NCBI RefSeq assembly: GCF_000381025.1
Contig: NZ_KB905813.1
Span: 664,716 to 728,715, forward strand
Direction of reading: 5' to 3'
Origin: Streptomyces sulphureus DSM 40104
GTDB taxonomy: Bacteria; Actinomycetota; Actinomycetes; Streptomycetales; Streptomycetaceae
DNA: 64,000 nucleotides
Shown here: positions 9,008 through 16,680 of the stretch, piece after piece
How the letters are laid out: every line of letters begins with the position of its first letter
How positions within the stretch are numbered: position 1 is the stretch's first letter
Made by a program: the position numbers and the translations under genes
The notes under the pieces: model-generated
What the model was told of the DNA's origin: nothing
Databases searched by the model: none
The model's input: only the letters and a program-made list of their open reading frames with translations

Positions 9008-10123
9008 TCACACACCCGCCAACTCCCGCCCCGACGCGCCAGCGGGACGCCCCCCGTTCGCAGTCCCGGCGGCGAGCAGCGCCTGCACGTCGCGTACCGC
9101 AGCACGCCCCGCCCGGTTCGCACCGATGGTGCTCGCCGACGGCCCGTACCCCACGAGGTGCACTCGCGGATCGCGCACCACTCGCGTCCCCTCCGTACGG
9201 ACACCGCCGCCGGGCTCGCGGAGCCGCAGCGGTGCGAGGTGCCCGAGGACCGGCCGGAAGCCGGTGGCGTAGAGAACGGTGTCGACCCGTGCGAAGGAGC
9301 CGTCGGCCCACACCGCACCGTCCTCGGTGAGGCGCTCGAAGAGCGGCAGCCGCTCCAGCACCCCGGCCTCCCGGGCACGGCGCATCTCCTCCGTCATCGG
9401 CAGCCCCGTCACCGAGACGACGCTGCGCGGCGGCAGCCCCTCGCGCACCCTCTCGTCGACGAGCGCCACCGCAGCGCGCCCCTCCTCCGCGCCGAACGGG
9501 CCCTCCCTGAAGACCGGCGGCCGCCGCGTCACCCAGTACGTCTCCGCCGCCACCTCGGCGATCTCCATGAGGTGCTGCACGGCCGACGTGCCCCCACCGA
9601 CGACGAGCACCCGCTCACCGGCGAACCCGGCGGGCCCTGGATAGCCGGCGGTGTGCAACTGCCGTCCGCGGAAGACCTCCTGCCCTCGGAAGCGTGGCCA
9701 GAACGGGTGGTCCCAGGTCCCTGTCGCGTTGAGGACGACCCGCGTACGCCACACCCCGGCCGACGTCTCCACCAGCAGCCTCCCGTCGCCGGCCTCCCGC
9801 ACGGCCCGTACGTCCACCGGCCGACGCACCCGCAGGTCGAAGGCGCGCTCGTATGCGGCGAAGTACTCGCCGATCACCTCGGAGGACGGCCGGAGCGGGT
9901 CGGCCCCGCGCAGCTCCCTTCCCGGCAGCGCGTGCATCCCGTGCACCCTGCCGTACGTCAGCGTCGGCCACCGGAACTGCCAGGCACCCCCGGGCTCCGG
10001 CGAGTGGTCGAGGACCACCGCGTCCTGACCGGGCACGATGCCCGCCCTGCGCAGGTGGTATGCGGCGGACAGCCCCGCCTGCCCGGCACCGATCACCACC
10101 GCTGTGACGTCGTCCATAGACAC
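9008..10123 (-). CDS. Flavin-containing monooxygenase-like NAD(P)/FAD oxidoreductase
   Basis: 371 residues. The N-terminal FAD-binding Rossmann motif is GAGQAG at residues 12-17. A second dinucleotide motif, VLVVGGGTSAVQ, lies near residue 170, and a YATGFRPVL motif near 300. This two-Rossmann layout is that of FMO/CzcO-like (YpdA/ThiF-type) oxidoreductases. At 371 residues it is shorter than Baeyer-Villiger enzymes (>500), so it is better described as a CzcO-like oxidoreductase. MSMDD offers two nearby ATG starts. It is divergent from the YjbQ gene. Substrate unknown. Confidence 0.82.
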   Translation of the reverse strand: MSMDDVTAVVIGAGQAGLSAAYHLRRAGIVPGQDAVVLDHSPEPGGAWQFRWPTLTYGRVHGMHALPGRELRGADPLRPSSEVIGEYFAAYERAFDLRVRRPVDVRAVREAGDGRLLVETSAGVWRTRVVLNATGTWDHPFWPRFRGQEVFRGRQLHTAGYPGPAGFAGERVLVVGGGTSAVQHLMEIAEVAAETYWVTRRPPVFREGPFGAEEGRAAVALVDERVREGLPPRSVVSVTGLPMTEEMRRAREAGVLERLPLFERLTEDGAVWADGSFARVDTVLYATGFRPVLGHLAPLRLREPGGGVRTEGTRVVRDPRVHLVGYGPSASTIGANRAGRAAVRDVQALLAAGTANGGRPAGASGRELAGV

Positions 10124-10195
10124 TTCAACCAGATCTCACCCGCCGAGCTTCCCTCCCCGTGTGACGACTCGCCGTCCCCCGTGCAGGATGTGGCC

Positions 10196-10618
10196 ATGAC
10201 CCAAGCGCTCTACAGCCGACTGCTCGACATCCACACCGGCTCCCACGAGACGGTCGTCGACCTCACCCGGGACCTGGAGACCTTCCTCGCGAGCGCAGCC
10301 GACGACCGCGACGGCCTCCTGAACGTTTTCGTCCCCCACGCCACGGCCGGCATCGCCATCCTGGAGACCGGCGCCGGCAGCGACGAGGACCTCCTGGCCG
10401 CCCTCCACGACCTCCTCCCCGCCGACGACCGCTGGCGCCACCGCCACGGCACCCCCGGCCACGGCCGCGACCACGTCCTCCCCGCCCTCGTCCCCCCGCA
10501 CGCCACCCTGCCCGTCATCGGCGGCACCCTCGAACTCGGCACCTGGCAGTCGGTCTGCCTCGTCGACACCAACCGGGACAATCCCAATCGGCAGGTGCGG
10601 GCGAGTTTCCTGGGGTGA
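10196..10618 (+). CDS. YjbQ / UPF0047 family protein
   Basis: 140 residues from ATG 10196; AGGA is the likely ribosome-binding site and the start fits the family length of ~135-140. Hallmarks are LLNVFVPHATAGI near residue 45, RHRHGTPGHGRDHVLPAL near 85, and a C-terminal GTWQSVCLVDTN. The family is a small globular trimer; weak thiamine-phosphate synthase activity has been reported for E. coli YjbQ, and the true role is unclear. It probably stands alone, since nothing follows it for 480 bp. Confidence 0.88.
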   Translation: MTQALYSRLLDIHTGSHETVVDLTRDLETFLASAADDRDGLLNVFVPHATAGIAILETGAGSDEDLLAALHDLLPADDRWRHRHGTPGHGRDHVLPALVPPHATLPVIGGTLELGTWQSVCLVDTNRDNPNRQVRASFLG

Positions 10619-11100
10619 GCTCGGGTAAGGGCGAAAGCGGGCGAGTGGAGCCGGCTGGGCTCAAACGCGGCCGGGTGCTCCGCGCGCCGGACCCGGCCGT
10701 CGGCGGACGTCCCTGGCTTGTAAGGCAGGGCCTTCTTGGCTGAGGCCGTGCTCGAACCCTCGCGGATCGCCCGGCACGGCATCGGGGTGCGGACGGCAAC
10801 GACGAGACCTTGGCAGCAAGGAGGGCATGCAGGTCGGAGAAAAGCCCCCGCAGGCCTCGGGCCATTGCGTGCGGGCTGACAGCGAGCAGTGGTTGTGAGC
10901 GCGGCAGTTCGGACCTGTGCGCACACCTGGCACACAACTGCGGGACCGGTTGTTCGCCGTGCCGATGCGCTCAGGGCGATGCGAAGCACGCCGCCGGGCA
11001 CTCTTGCTCGTGTGCCAGAGGTTGGATTCACTGAGTGAGGAGACGGCTTCGCTGGAGCGGAGCGACCTGGGCTTGGGGAGTACAGGTGGAAACCGACGGC
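10619..11100. other. 480-bp gap upstream of the cyclase island, no gene recognised
   Basis: No frame here gives a protein I recognise. Short inverted repeats occur at 10711-10730 (CCCTG/CAGGG) and 10729-10747 (GGCCT/AGGCC). The gap marks the left border of the 11.1-17.8 kb island and should contain the promoter for the Crp/Fnr gene. I see no integrase and no tRNA attachment site. Confidence 0.4.
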
Positions 11101-11871
11101 ATGGACAGCCCCGTGCCGGGGTGGTCGAGGTCGGCAGCCGGTTCCGCGAGGTCCAGGTCCACGACTCAGTCACGAGTCGGCAGGCTCGACGACCAAGTGC
11201 CGTTTCTGGCACGACTGGAGCACCAGGAACGTGTCGCCCTGCTGGAGCTGAGCCGACCCATGGAGTACGGACCGCAGTCCGTGTTGGTTCGTCAGGACGA
11301 ACCGTCCACCCACGTCGTGATCATCCTTGCCGGCTGGACCAAGGTCACCCACTCCGCGGCCAATGGCTACGAAGCTTTGCTGGCCCTGCGTGGCCCCGGG
11401 GACGTCGTCGGGGAGGCCTCCGCGGTGAGTGGCCGCCCGCGTTCGGCGACAGTGGCAGCACTCGGGGCGGTCGAGGCCGTGGCGATCGAGCGCGGCGAAT
11501 TCCTGGACCACCTCGCAAGGTTTCCCGCCACTGCTCTCCAACTGCTCAGTCTCATCGGGGACCGGACACGCGCCAGTGACCGGCGGCGCGTGGAGCAGGG
11601 AGCACTTGGCGTTCGTGAGCGGTTGTCGCTCCTGCTCCTGGAACTGTCGCGCACCCACGGGGCCGAGGATGCGGAGGGAGTGCGCCTGACAGCCGGCCTC
11701 AGCCAACATGAGCTGGCAGGCGCGGTCGGGTCCTCGCGTGAGGCGGTGGCCAGACTCCTGAAGGAGCTACGGGAACGCGACATCGTCCGGACCAGCCGCA
11801 GGGGGCTGGTCATCGTCCGCCCGGACCAGTTGCGCCGGATAGGGGGCGGCGGACAGTCAACGACCGGGTAA
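11101..11871 (+). CDS. Crp/Fnr-family regulator with conserved cyclic-nucleotide pocket
   Basis: 256 residues from ATG 11101 (AGGTGGA lies ~9 bp upstream). The N-terminal ~28 residues are low-complexity. A cNMP-binding beta-roll covers ~35-130. Its phosphate-binding cassette has Gly104-Glu105 and Arg114-Ser115-Ala116, the same pattern as the GE...RSA residues that bind cAMP in E. coli CRP, so a cyclic nucleotide is a credible ligand. A dimer helix follows. The winged helix-turn-helix is at ~190-240 (LSQHELAGAVGSSREAVARLL). It lies 115 bp upstream of a nucleotide cyclase gene on the same strand, so it may sense that enzyme's product or control the island. The regulated genes are not known. Confidence 0.85.
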   Translation: MDSPVPGWSRSAAGSARSRSTTQSRVGRLDDQVPFLARLEHQERVALLELSRPMEYGPQSVLVRQDEPSTHVVIILAGWTKVTHSAANGYEALLALRGPGDVVGEASAVSGRPRSATVAALGAVEAVAIERGEFLDHLARFPATALQLLSLIGDRTRASDRRRVEQGALGVRERLSLLLLELSRTHGAEDAEGVRLTAGLSQHELAGAVGSSREAVARLLKELRERDIVRTSRRGLVIVRPDQLRRIGGGGQSTTG

Positions 11872-11986
11872 CCGGGCCGAGTTGTGTGTCATCGGTTACA
11901 GACGCTGTGTGCAGGCGTTCCTTCTCCGCTGTCAGACCCTCGCGGGATAGTGCTCCGGACCGAGCCCGATTGTCCGAGAGGTACCC

Positions 11987-12826
11987 ATGAGCCTGGCCCT
12001 GACGGAACCCGTCAACCGCACCATTCTGCTGCTGGACATTGAGGACTTCAGTCGGCGGGACGACGTGGCGCAGGCTTGCCTGCGCCGGGAACTGCACAAC
12101 GTGGTGGAGGACACCCTGGCCGACGCGGGCGTCGAGCGGAACATGCAGTACCGCGAAGACCGGGGGGACGGCCTGATCGTTCTGGTCAGCGCCGAGATCC
12201 CGAAGACCGCGCTGCTTCGAGCCCTTCTGACGACTGCCCCGGACGGGCTGCGGCAGTACAACCGGCTGGCGTCGAGTAGTGCACAGATGCGGCTGCGGAT
12301 GGTGCTGGCCGCAGGAGAGGTCGCCTTCGACTCGAAGAAGGGGACGGTCGGCGGGCTCGTCGGACACGATCTCAACCAGTCCTGTCGGCTGCTCGATTGC
12401 GACGTCCTGCGTAAGGCCCTCGCACAGCGGAAAGCGGACTGCGTGCTGGGAGTGTCGCCCCCCGTCTACCAGGGCGTGGTCCGCCATGGGCACCGCGGTA
12501 TGCGGCCGGAAGAGTTCCATCACGTGCCCGTTGCCGTGAAGAAAGACCGGCTCGACCTGTGGCTGCACGGTCCGCAGCCGCACGGCAACACCGTCTCCGC
12601 CCCGGAGCCCGCATCCGCCGGAAGTGAAAGCGCGAGCACGCACGGCGGTGCCGCCGTGCAGTCCCCCGTGTCGGCGCCTGCCGCGGGCATCACGATGAAC
12701 GGCGGCACTGCGTCTTTCGGCGGTAGCCAGGTCCTCGGCGACCAGACGGGAGTCAGCGGCGGCCACGTCGCCGGCGACGTGGTGATGGGCAGTGTCCGCC
12801 GTGAAGGCGGGGGTGAGCGCACATGA
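11987..12826 (+). CDS. Class III nucleotide cyclase with C-terminal glycine-rich signalling motif (Pycsar-type candidate)
   Basis: 279 residues; GAGAGGT precedes the ATG. Residues ~10-190 form a single cyclase homology domain. The metal-binding Asp17 is in LLLDIEDFS and Asp61 is in the RGDG motif. The transition-state pair Asn130/Arg134 is in LNQSCR, so the catalytic set is complete. There are no membrane or HAMP domains. After a ~40-residue Ala/Ser-rich linker, residues 251-268 read GDQTGVSGGHVAGDVVMG, a motif repeated at the start of the next protein. The stop overlaps the next start (ATGA). A membrane protein of the Pycsar effector type lies three genes downstream, so the product may be cCMP or cUMP as in PycC; cAMP or cGMP is not excluded. 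Confidence 0.82.
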   Translation: MSLALTEPVNRTILLLDIEDFSRRDDVAQACLRRELHNVVEDTLADAGVERNMQYREDRGDGLIVLVSAEIPKTALLRALLTTAPDGLRQYNRLASSSAQMRLRMVLAAGEVAFDSKKGTVGGLVGHDLNQSCRLLDCDVLRKALAQRKADCVLGVSPPVYQGVVRHGHRGMRPEEFHHVPVAVKKDRLDLWLHGPQPHGNTVSAPEPASAGSESASTHGGAAVQSPVSAPAAGITMNGGTASFGGSQVLGDQTGVSGGHVAGDVVMGSVRREGGGERT

Positions 12827-13065
12827 GCGAGCAGCCCGGTGACAAGCAGGCGGACCAGTTCCAGGACGACTCCGCTCCGTCGGCCGACAACCAGGAGCAG
12901 GCGGGCGACGAGCAGCCCGGCGCGGCAGACGATCGCCCGCAGGACCCCTGGGCAGCTCGGCGTGAACTGTACGAGCACGTACCGGCTGCCGTCAGCGGCA
13001 GTCTGGTCGGTGGCGATCAGACGGGAGTCAGCGGAGGCAGCGTCGCAGGCGACGTCATCCTCGGG
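12737..13065 (+). repeat. Paired 18-codon glycine-rich motif at the cyclase/NTPase gene junction
   Basis: Copy 1 (12737-12790) encodes GDQTGVSGGHVAGDVVMG at the end of the cyclase. Copy 2 (13012-13065) encodes GDQTGVSGGSVAGDVILG at residues 64-81 of the next protein. Fifteen of 18 residues are identical and a 16-bp DNA core is unchanged. Short motifs shared between neighbouring signalling and NLR-like genes are typical of bacterial amyloid signalling sequences (BASS); the assignment here is by pattern only. Confidence 0.6.
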
Positions 13066-14925
13066 ACGAAGGTGGAGCACCATTACCGCTTCGGTGTCTC
13101 CACCCGCACCTCCGGCAACATCCCGTCCGCCGAACTCGACCAACTCGCCATGGTGTTCGCCGGTTACGAGGAACGAGTGCACCCCCTACGTGACCGCTTG
13201 CACGACGAACGGGTCCTCGTGCTGTCCGGTGCGCCTTTCACCGGTCGTCGCAGCGGTGCCCTGATGCTGCTGCGCGCCCTCGGCGCCGAGCACATCCGCG
13301 CCGTCGACCCCAACACCCGACCGACCGCGCTGAGGGACGAGTTGAACGGCGATGCGCCCGGCTACCTCATCAGCGACCTGGTGACGTGCAGGGAGAACCC
13401 GCTGCGCGACATCGATCTGTGGGCCGCGGGAGACGTCCTCAGGGAGAAGGGCGCCTACCTGGTCGTCACCGTCGATCTGTTCGCGACCCTGCATGGCGTG
13501 CCGGTCGTCGCATGGCGGCCGCCGTCGCCCCAAGCCGTGCTCCGGTCGCACCTGCATGCCTCGGTGCAGAATCCGCGGCGGGAGAACGAGCTGCTGGCCC
13601 TGGACGTTTCCCGACGATTCCTTGCTCGGGACGACCATCAGCTACGGGAGGCGGCGGTGTTCGCGGAGAACCTGGCCGCGCACGGGGACGGCACGATGAC
13701 CTACCAGGAGTTGGCGAATGTCGGCCCGACGTTGGTCCGGGGCCAGGTCGAGGAATGGTTCGGGGAGAACGAAACCCGTCTCCGGGACAAGGCGTTCCTC
13801 ATCTCCCTGGCGGCGTTCGACGAGGCTGCCTACGCCTTGACCGCAGAACTCAGCGACGCGCTCTACGCGCAGTTCCAACGAACGGAAGACGGCGGGCGAG
13901 AGCCCCGGGTAGGCATCTTCGGGACGTCCATCACCGCGCGCCTGAACCTTGCTCGAGCTGTCGAGTACTGGAAGGAGGAACACACCGAGTGGGGGCCCGT
14001 GCGTCAGCGCATGGCCCGCTTTCAGGAGCCCGCAGCCGCCGGTGAGGTACTGCGCGAGGTATGGACGAGCCACCCCTCCGCGCGGCCGGCTCTGCTCGCA
14101 TGGCTCCGGCAGCTCGCGCAGGACGGCCGGCCACTCGTGCGAACCCGCGCGGCAGTGACCGCCGCTGTGCTTGCGCGCACGGACCTGCCGTCGGCGATGG
14201 CCCTGCTCATTGAGGGCTGGGCGAAGTCGAAGCTCTACCGTGACCGCCTCGTCGCCGCCAATGCCCTCGCGATGGCGCACGCCGTCGATGCCCCCAACAT
14301 CCCGCAGATCCTGCGTTCCTGGTGCGACGAGGAGGCCGGGCCGCGGCTTCGCTGGACCGCTATCCGTGCCTACGCCCTCGTGGGCCCGCGGATGCCCGAC
14401 GAGGCGTTGGAGGCGTTGGCGGAAGCCATCCATACCGGGGACGACGAGGAGGAGGCCCAACACATCGCCGAGTCTGTCGCGCTGCTGCTGAGCGACGAGT
14501 CGGCACCGGTGCGCAGCCACGTACTACAGGGATTGCTCGACTTCCTCCAGGTCGGGGCGTCCGGCCGCCGGCTGGCGCTGCATGCGTTCGTTCTGGCCTG
14601 CACGCGCGCCGACAGCCGACTGCTGCTGCGGTGGTATGCGGAGGCCGCCGCATCGGGCACGGAGGACGCAAACCGGCTGGCCTCGCTGTGGCGGACCGCC
14701 CTTGCTGATCTGAGCTACACCAACGATGCGTTGAAGGCCCTGGCCGGCTGGATCCTAGAGGCTGACGGCGATCCGCGGGCCGAGCGGGAACTGACGATGC
14801 TGCTTCCGACGCTCGTCAGCTCCGACGCTGACCGAAAGCGCCTCGACCACATGCTTCGAACGCTCCGCGGCCGACACAGAGGTGACCCGCCCGCGGTGGC
14901 AGACCGTCTGGCGGCCGTGTTGTAA
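12823..14925 (+). CDS. 700-aa NTPase-like protein with BASS-like N-terminal motif and HEAT-like C-terminus
   Basis: 700 residues, translationally coupled to the cyclase by a 4-bp overlap. Residues 1-55 are acidic and Gln-rich (disordered). Residues 64-81 carry the motif shared with the cyclase. A P-loop-like strand and turn, VLVLSGAPFTGRRS, sits at ~131-144; it resembles Walker A, but the usual Lys is Arg (GxxxxGRRS). A possible Walker B, YLISDL, lies near 186. From ~415 to the end the protein is helical with repeated Arg/Ala/Leu units such as PLVRTRAAVTAAVLA, RLRWTAIRAYALVGPRMPDEALEALA and APVRSHVLQGLL, consistent with HEAT-like repeats. The layout resembles STAND/NLR-type conflict proteins: motif, NTPase, repeat sensor. 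ATP hydrolysis is uncertain because of the Arg substitution. Confidence 0.6.
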   Translation: MSEQPGDKQADQFQDDSAPSADNQEQAGDEQPGAADDRPQDPWAARRELYEHVPAAVSGSLVGGDQTGVSGGSVAGDVILGTKVEHHYRFGVSTRTSGNIPSAELDQLAMVFAGYEERVHPLRDRLHDERVLVLSGAPFTGRRSGALMLLRALGAEHIRAVDPNTRPTALRDELNGDAPGYLISDLVTCRENPLRDIDLWAAGDVLREKGAYLVVTVDLFATLHGVPVVAWRPPSPQAVLRSHLHASVQNPRRENELLALDVSRRFLARDDHQLREAAVFAENLAAHGDGTMTYQELANVGPTLVRGQVEEWFGENETRLRDKAFLISLAAFDEAAYALTAELSDALYAQFQRTEDGGREPRVGIFGTSITARLNLARAVEYWKEEHTEWGPVRQRMARFQEPAAAGEVLREVWTSHPSARPALLAWLRQLAQDGRPLVRTRAAVTAAVLARTDLPSAMALLIEGWAKSKLYRDRLVAANALAMAHAVDAPNIPQILRSWCDEEAGPRLRWTAIRAYALVGPRMPDEALEALAEAIHTGDDEEEAQHIAESVALLLSDESAPVRSHVLQGLLDFLQVGASGRRLALHAFVLACTRADSRLLLRWYAEAAASGTEDANRLASLWRTALADLSYTNDALKALAGWILEADGDPRAERELTMLLPTLVSSDADRKRLDHMLRTLRGRHRGDPPAVADRLAAVL

Positions 14926-14992
14926 GACGCCGCCTCCCGTTCGCGGCCACGGACCGCGAAATTCCGCATTACCTTCAGCGAGGAGATGAACC

Positions 14993-16114
14993 ATGGTGGA
15001 CCTCCGCCGCGAGCCCGACTGGGACCAGGGCGCGAACCGGCACAGCGATCTGATCGATCCGGTGCTCACCGTGCGTCAGCTGTCCCGTTTCGACCACCGC
15101 AGGGGTTACAGCCGGATCGACAACGCACTGGTCTTCACCACGGACAAGGGAAAGTTTGAGGTCTACCTGCCACCACAGCGGCCGACGCGCTCCCTGTTGG
15201 CCGGCAGGCGGTACACCGCGGTCTACGAAGTCGACGTCGGGGTGCATGTTTGCACCGCTTCACTGCCGCTGCCCAGCGACAACGACGCCTTCGACTTCAC
15301 CGCAGAGGTGGAGATGACCTGGCAGGTATCCAGGCCGCACCTCTTCGTGACCAGCGGAGTTCGGAGCGTACCCGCTCTGCTGACGCGCCGTCTGGAAGGA
15401 CTGATGCGTCCGGTCAGCCGTGGTTTCCCGGTCGAGCGGAGCGCGGATGCCGAACGCGCCGTGTGCCGGGCGATCGCCGATGCAGGCGCGCTGGGAGACG
15501 CGGCCGGGTTGCTCACGTCGTGCGCCGTGCGGTTGAGGCTGGACGATGCCGCGATCGCCCACCAGCAGGAGATCCGGCGGATTCGGCACGCGGACCAACA
15601 GCTCGGCCTGTCGCACGACTTGGCGATGCAGGAGGACCGGGCCACAGCGGAGCGGAACGCGAAGCAGGCGCGGCACGATCACGAGCTGGTCATGCTGCGG
15701 AACCGCCAGCAGGAGGAGGTGCGGGAGCTGGAGGCGGAGAAGATCCGCCACTACGAGCGGTACCTCCGGCAGGGCGGCGTGGCGATGTGGGCTTTGCACC
15801 TGGCGCAGAACCCAGAGGATTCGCGACTGGTGATGGAGAACCTGCGCAAGGACCAGATGGACCTAATCAGAAGCCAGTCCGAGCTGGCCGTGCAGGTGTT
15901 GAAGGAAGGGAACCTGGAGGATTATCAGCGGGCGGGCCTCAACGCACAGGCGGTGGAGATCGTGGAAGCGATGCTCGCCCACAACCTTCCGGTTGCCACT
16001 CCTACGCCTTCCGCAGCGGACGCTCTGCCCTGGGCCGAATTCGACGACACCCGGGTGCGTCTCCACGAGCAGATGGACAGGGCACGTGCCGAGAATGCCG
16101 AGGACGAGCGGTGA
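14993..16114 (+). CDS. SPFH/Band-7-like protein with long coiled coil
   Basis: 373 residues; AGGAG lies 8 bp before ATG 14993. The N-terminal ~170 residues are beta-rich, with paired stretches (VYEVDVGVHVCTASLPLPS, DFTAEVEMTWQV) followed by helices. This resembles the SPFH domain of actinobacterial stomatin-like proteins. Residues ~185-265 are highly charged and helical (QQEIRRIRHADQQLG through RQQEEVRELEAEKIRHYERYL), a probable coiled coil for oligomerisation. No transmembrane segment is evident. It starts 67 bp after the NTPase-like gene, and its stop overlaps the effector start (GTGA), which suggests coordinated production, perhaps as a membrane-associated scaffold. Assignment rests on pattern, not strong motifs. 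Confidence 0.5.
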   Translation: MVDLRREPDWDQGANRHSDLIDPVLTVRQLSRFDHRRGYSRIDNALVFTTDKGKFEVYLPPQRPTRSLLAGRRYTAVYEVDVGVHVCTASLPLPSDNDAFDFTAEVEMTWQVSRPHLFVTSGVRSVPALLTRRLEGLMRPVSRGFPVERSADAERAVCRAIADAGALGDAAGLLTSCAVRLRLDDAAIAHQQEIRRIRHADQQLGLSHDLAMQEDRATAERNAKQARHDHELVMLRNRQQEEVRELEAEKIRHYERYLRQGGVAMWALHLAQNPEDSRLVMENLRKDQMDLIRSQSELAVQVLKEGNLEDYQRAGLNAQAVEIVEAMLAHNLPVATPTPSAADALPWAEFDDTRVRLHEQMDRARAENAEDER

Positions 16115-16617
16115 ACAACGGCGGGACAGAAGCTCCACCGGTGGGGACCCGTCTGCTCACGGAGCTGCGCTCCGAGACGGCCCGCGCGGACAGCAAGGCG
16201 TCGCTGCTCCTGGGGGCTATGAGCATGACCGTCAGCCTGCTCGTCGGCCTGCTCGCGGTCCGAGAAGGGTCCGCGTTGCGGCTCTCCGCTGCGGGGAACG
16301 TGCTGTTGTGGGCGGCAACGGCCGCTCTGGCCGGGGCACTGGTGTGTCTGCTCCTCGCCGTCATGCCCCGGTACGGCACCGCCCGGTGGACTCCGGGACG
16401 GCCTTTGACCTACTTCGGAGACATCCATCGGGCCACGGAGGGTGGCCGCCTCGCTGAGGCGCTTGCCGTAACCGAGGCACGTCAGTCTGACGGGGTCCTC
16501 GAGGCGCTGGCCCAGAACAGCCGCATCGTCGGCGCCAAACACCGGTGGATACGAGCCGGCCTGGCCGTCTACAGCACAGGAGCGCTGCTCATGCCCCTGG
16601 CGTGGCTCGTCGGCTGA
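16111..16617 (+). CDS. Pycsar-type transmembrane effector (PycTM / DUF5706-like)
   Basis: 168 residues from GTG 16111, which overlaps the previous stop by 4 bp. The start LLTELRSETARADSKASLLLGA is the typical PycTM/DUF5706 opening, with an acidic/basic helix leading into the first membrane pair. Hydrophobic segments lie at ~30-48 (MTVSLLVGLLAV), ~62-85 (VLLWAATAALAGALVCLLLAVM) and ~148-167. A soluble helical region between them holds TYFGDIHRATEGG and EALAQNSRIVGAKHRW. In characterised Pycsar systems such proteins respond to cCMP or cUMP and damage the inner membrane during phage infection. A catalytically complete cyclase lies in the same operon, so the pairing fits. Which nucleotide is used is not visible. 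Confidence 0.75.
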   Translation: MNNGGTEAPPVGTRLLTELRSETARADSKASLLLGAMSMTVSLLVGLLAVREGSALRLSAAGNVLLWAATAALAGALVCLLLAVMPRYGTARWTPGRPLTYFGDIHRATEGGRLAEALAVTEARQSDGVLEALAQNSRIVGAKHRWIRAGLAVYSTGALLMPLAWLVG

Positions 16618-16680
16618 ACGCATGTCAGCGAGCCCCACCGTGTCGTCACGATCCGATTGCCGTACACACAGGAAGTTCTC

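Noticed and set aside
10711..10760. tRNA gene or attachment site
   Set aside because: CTTGTAA and GGTTCGAG-like strings are present, but the arms do not pair into a cloverleaf and no acceptor stem is found.
11881..11910. Crp-type operator before the cyclase gene
   Set aside because: TGTGT...ACAGA resembles half-sites, but the symmetry is imperfect and the spacing unusual; not strong enough to annotate.
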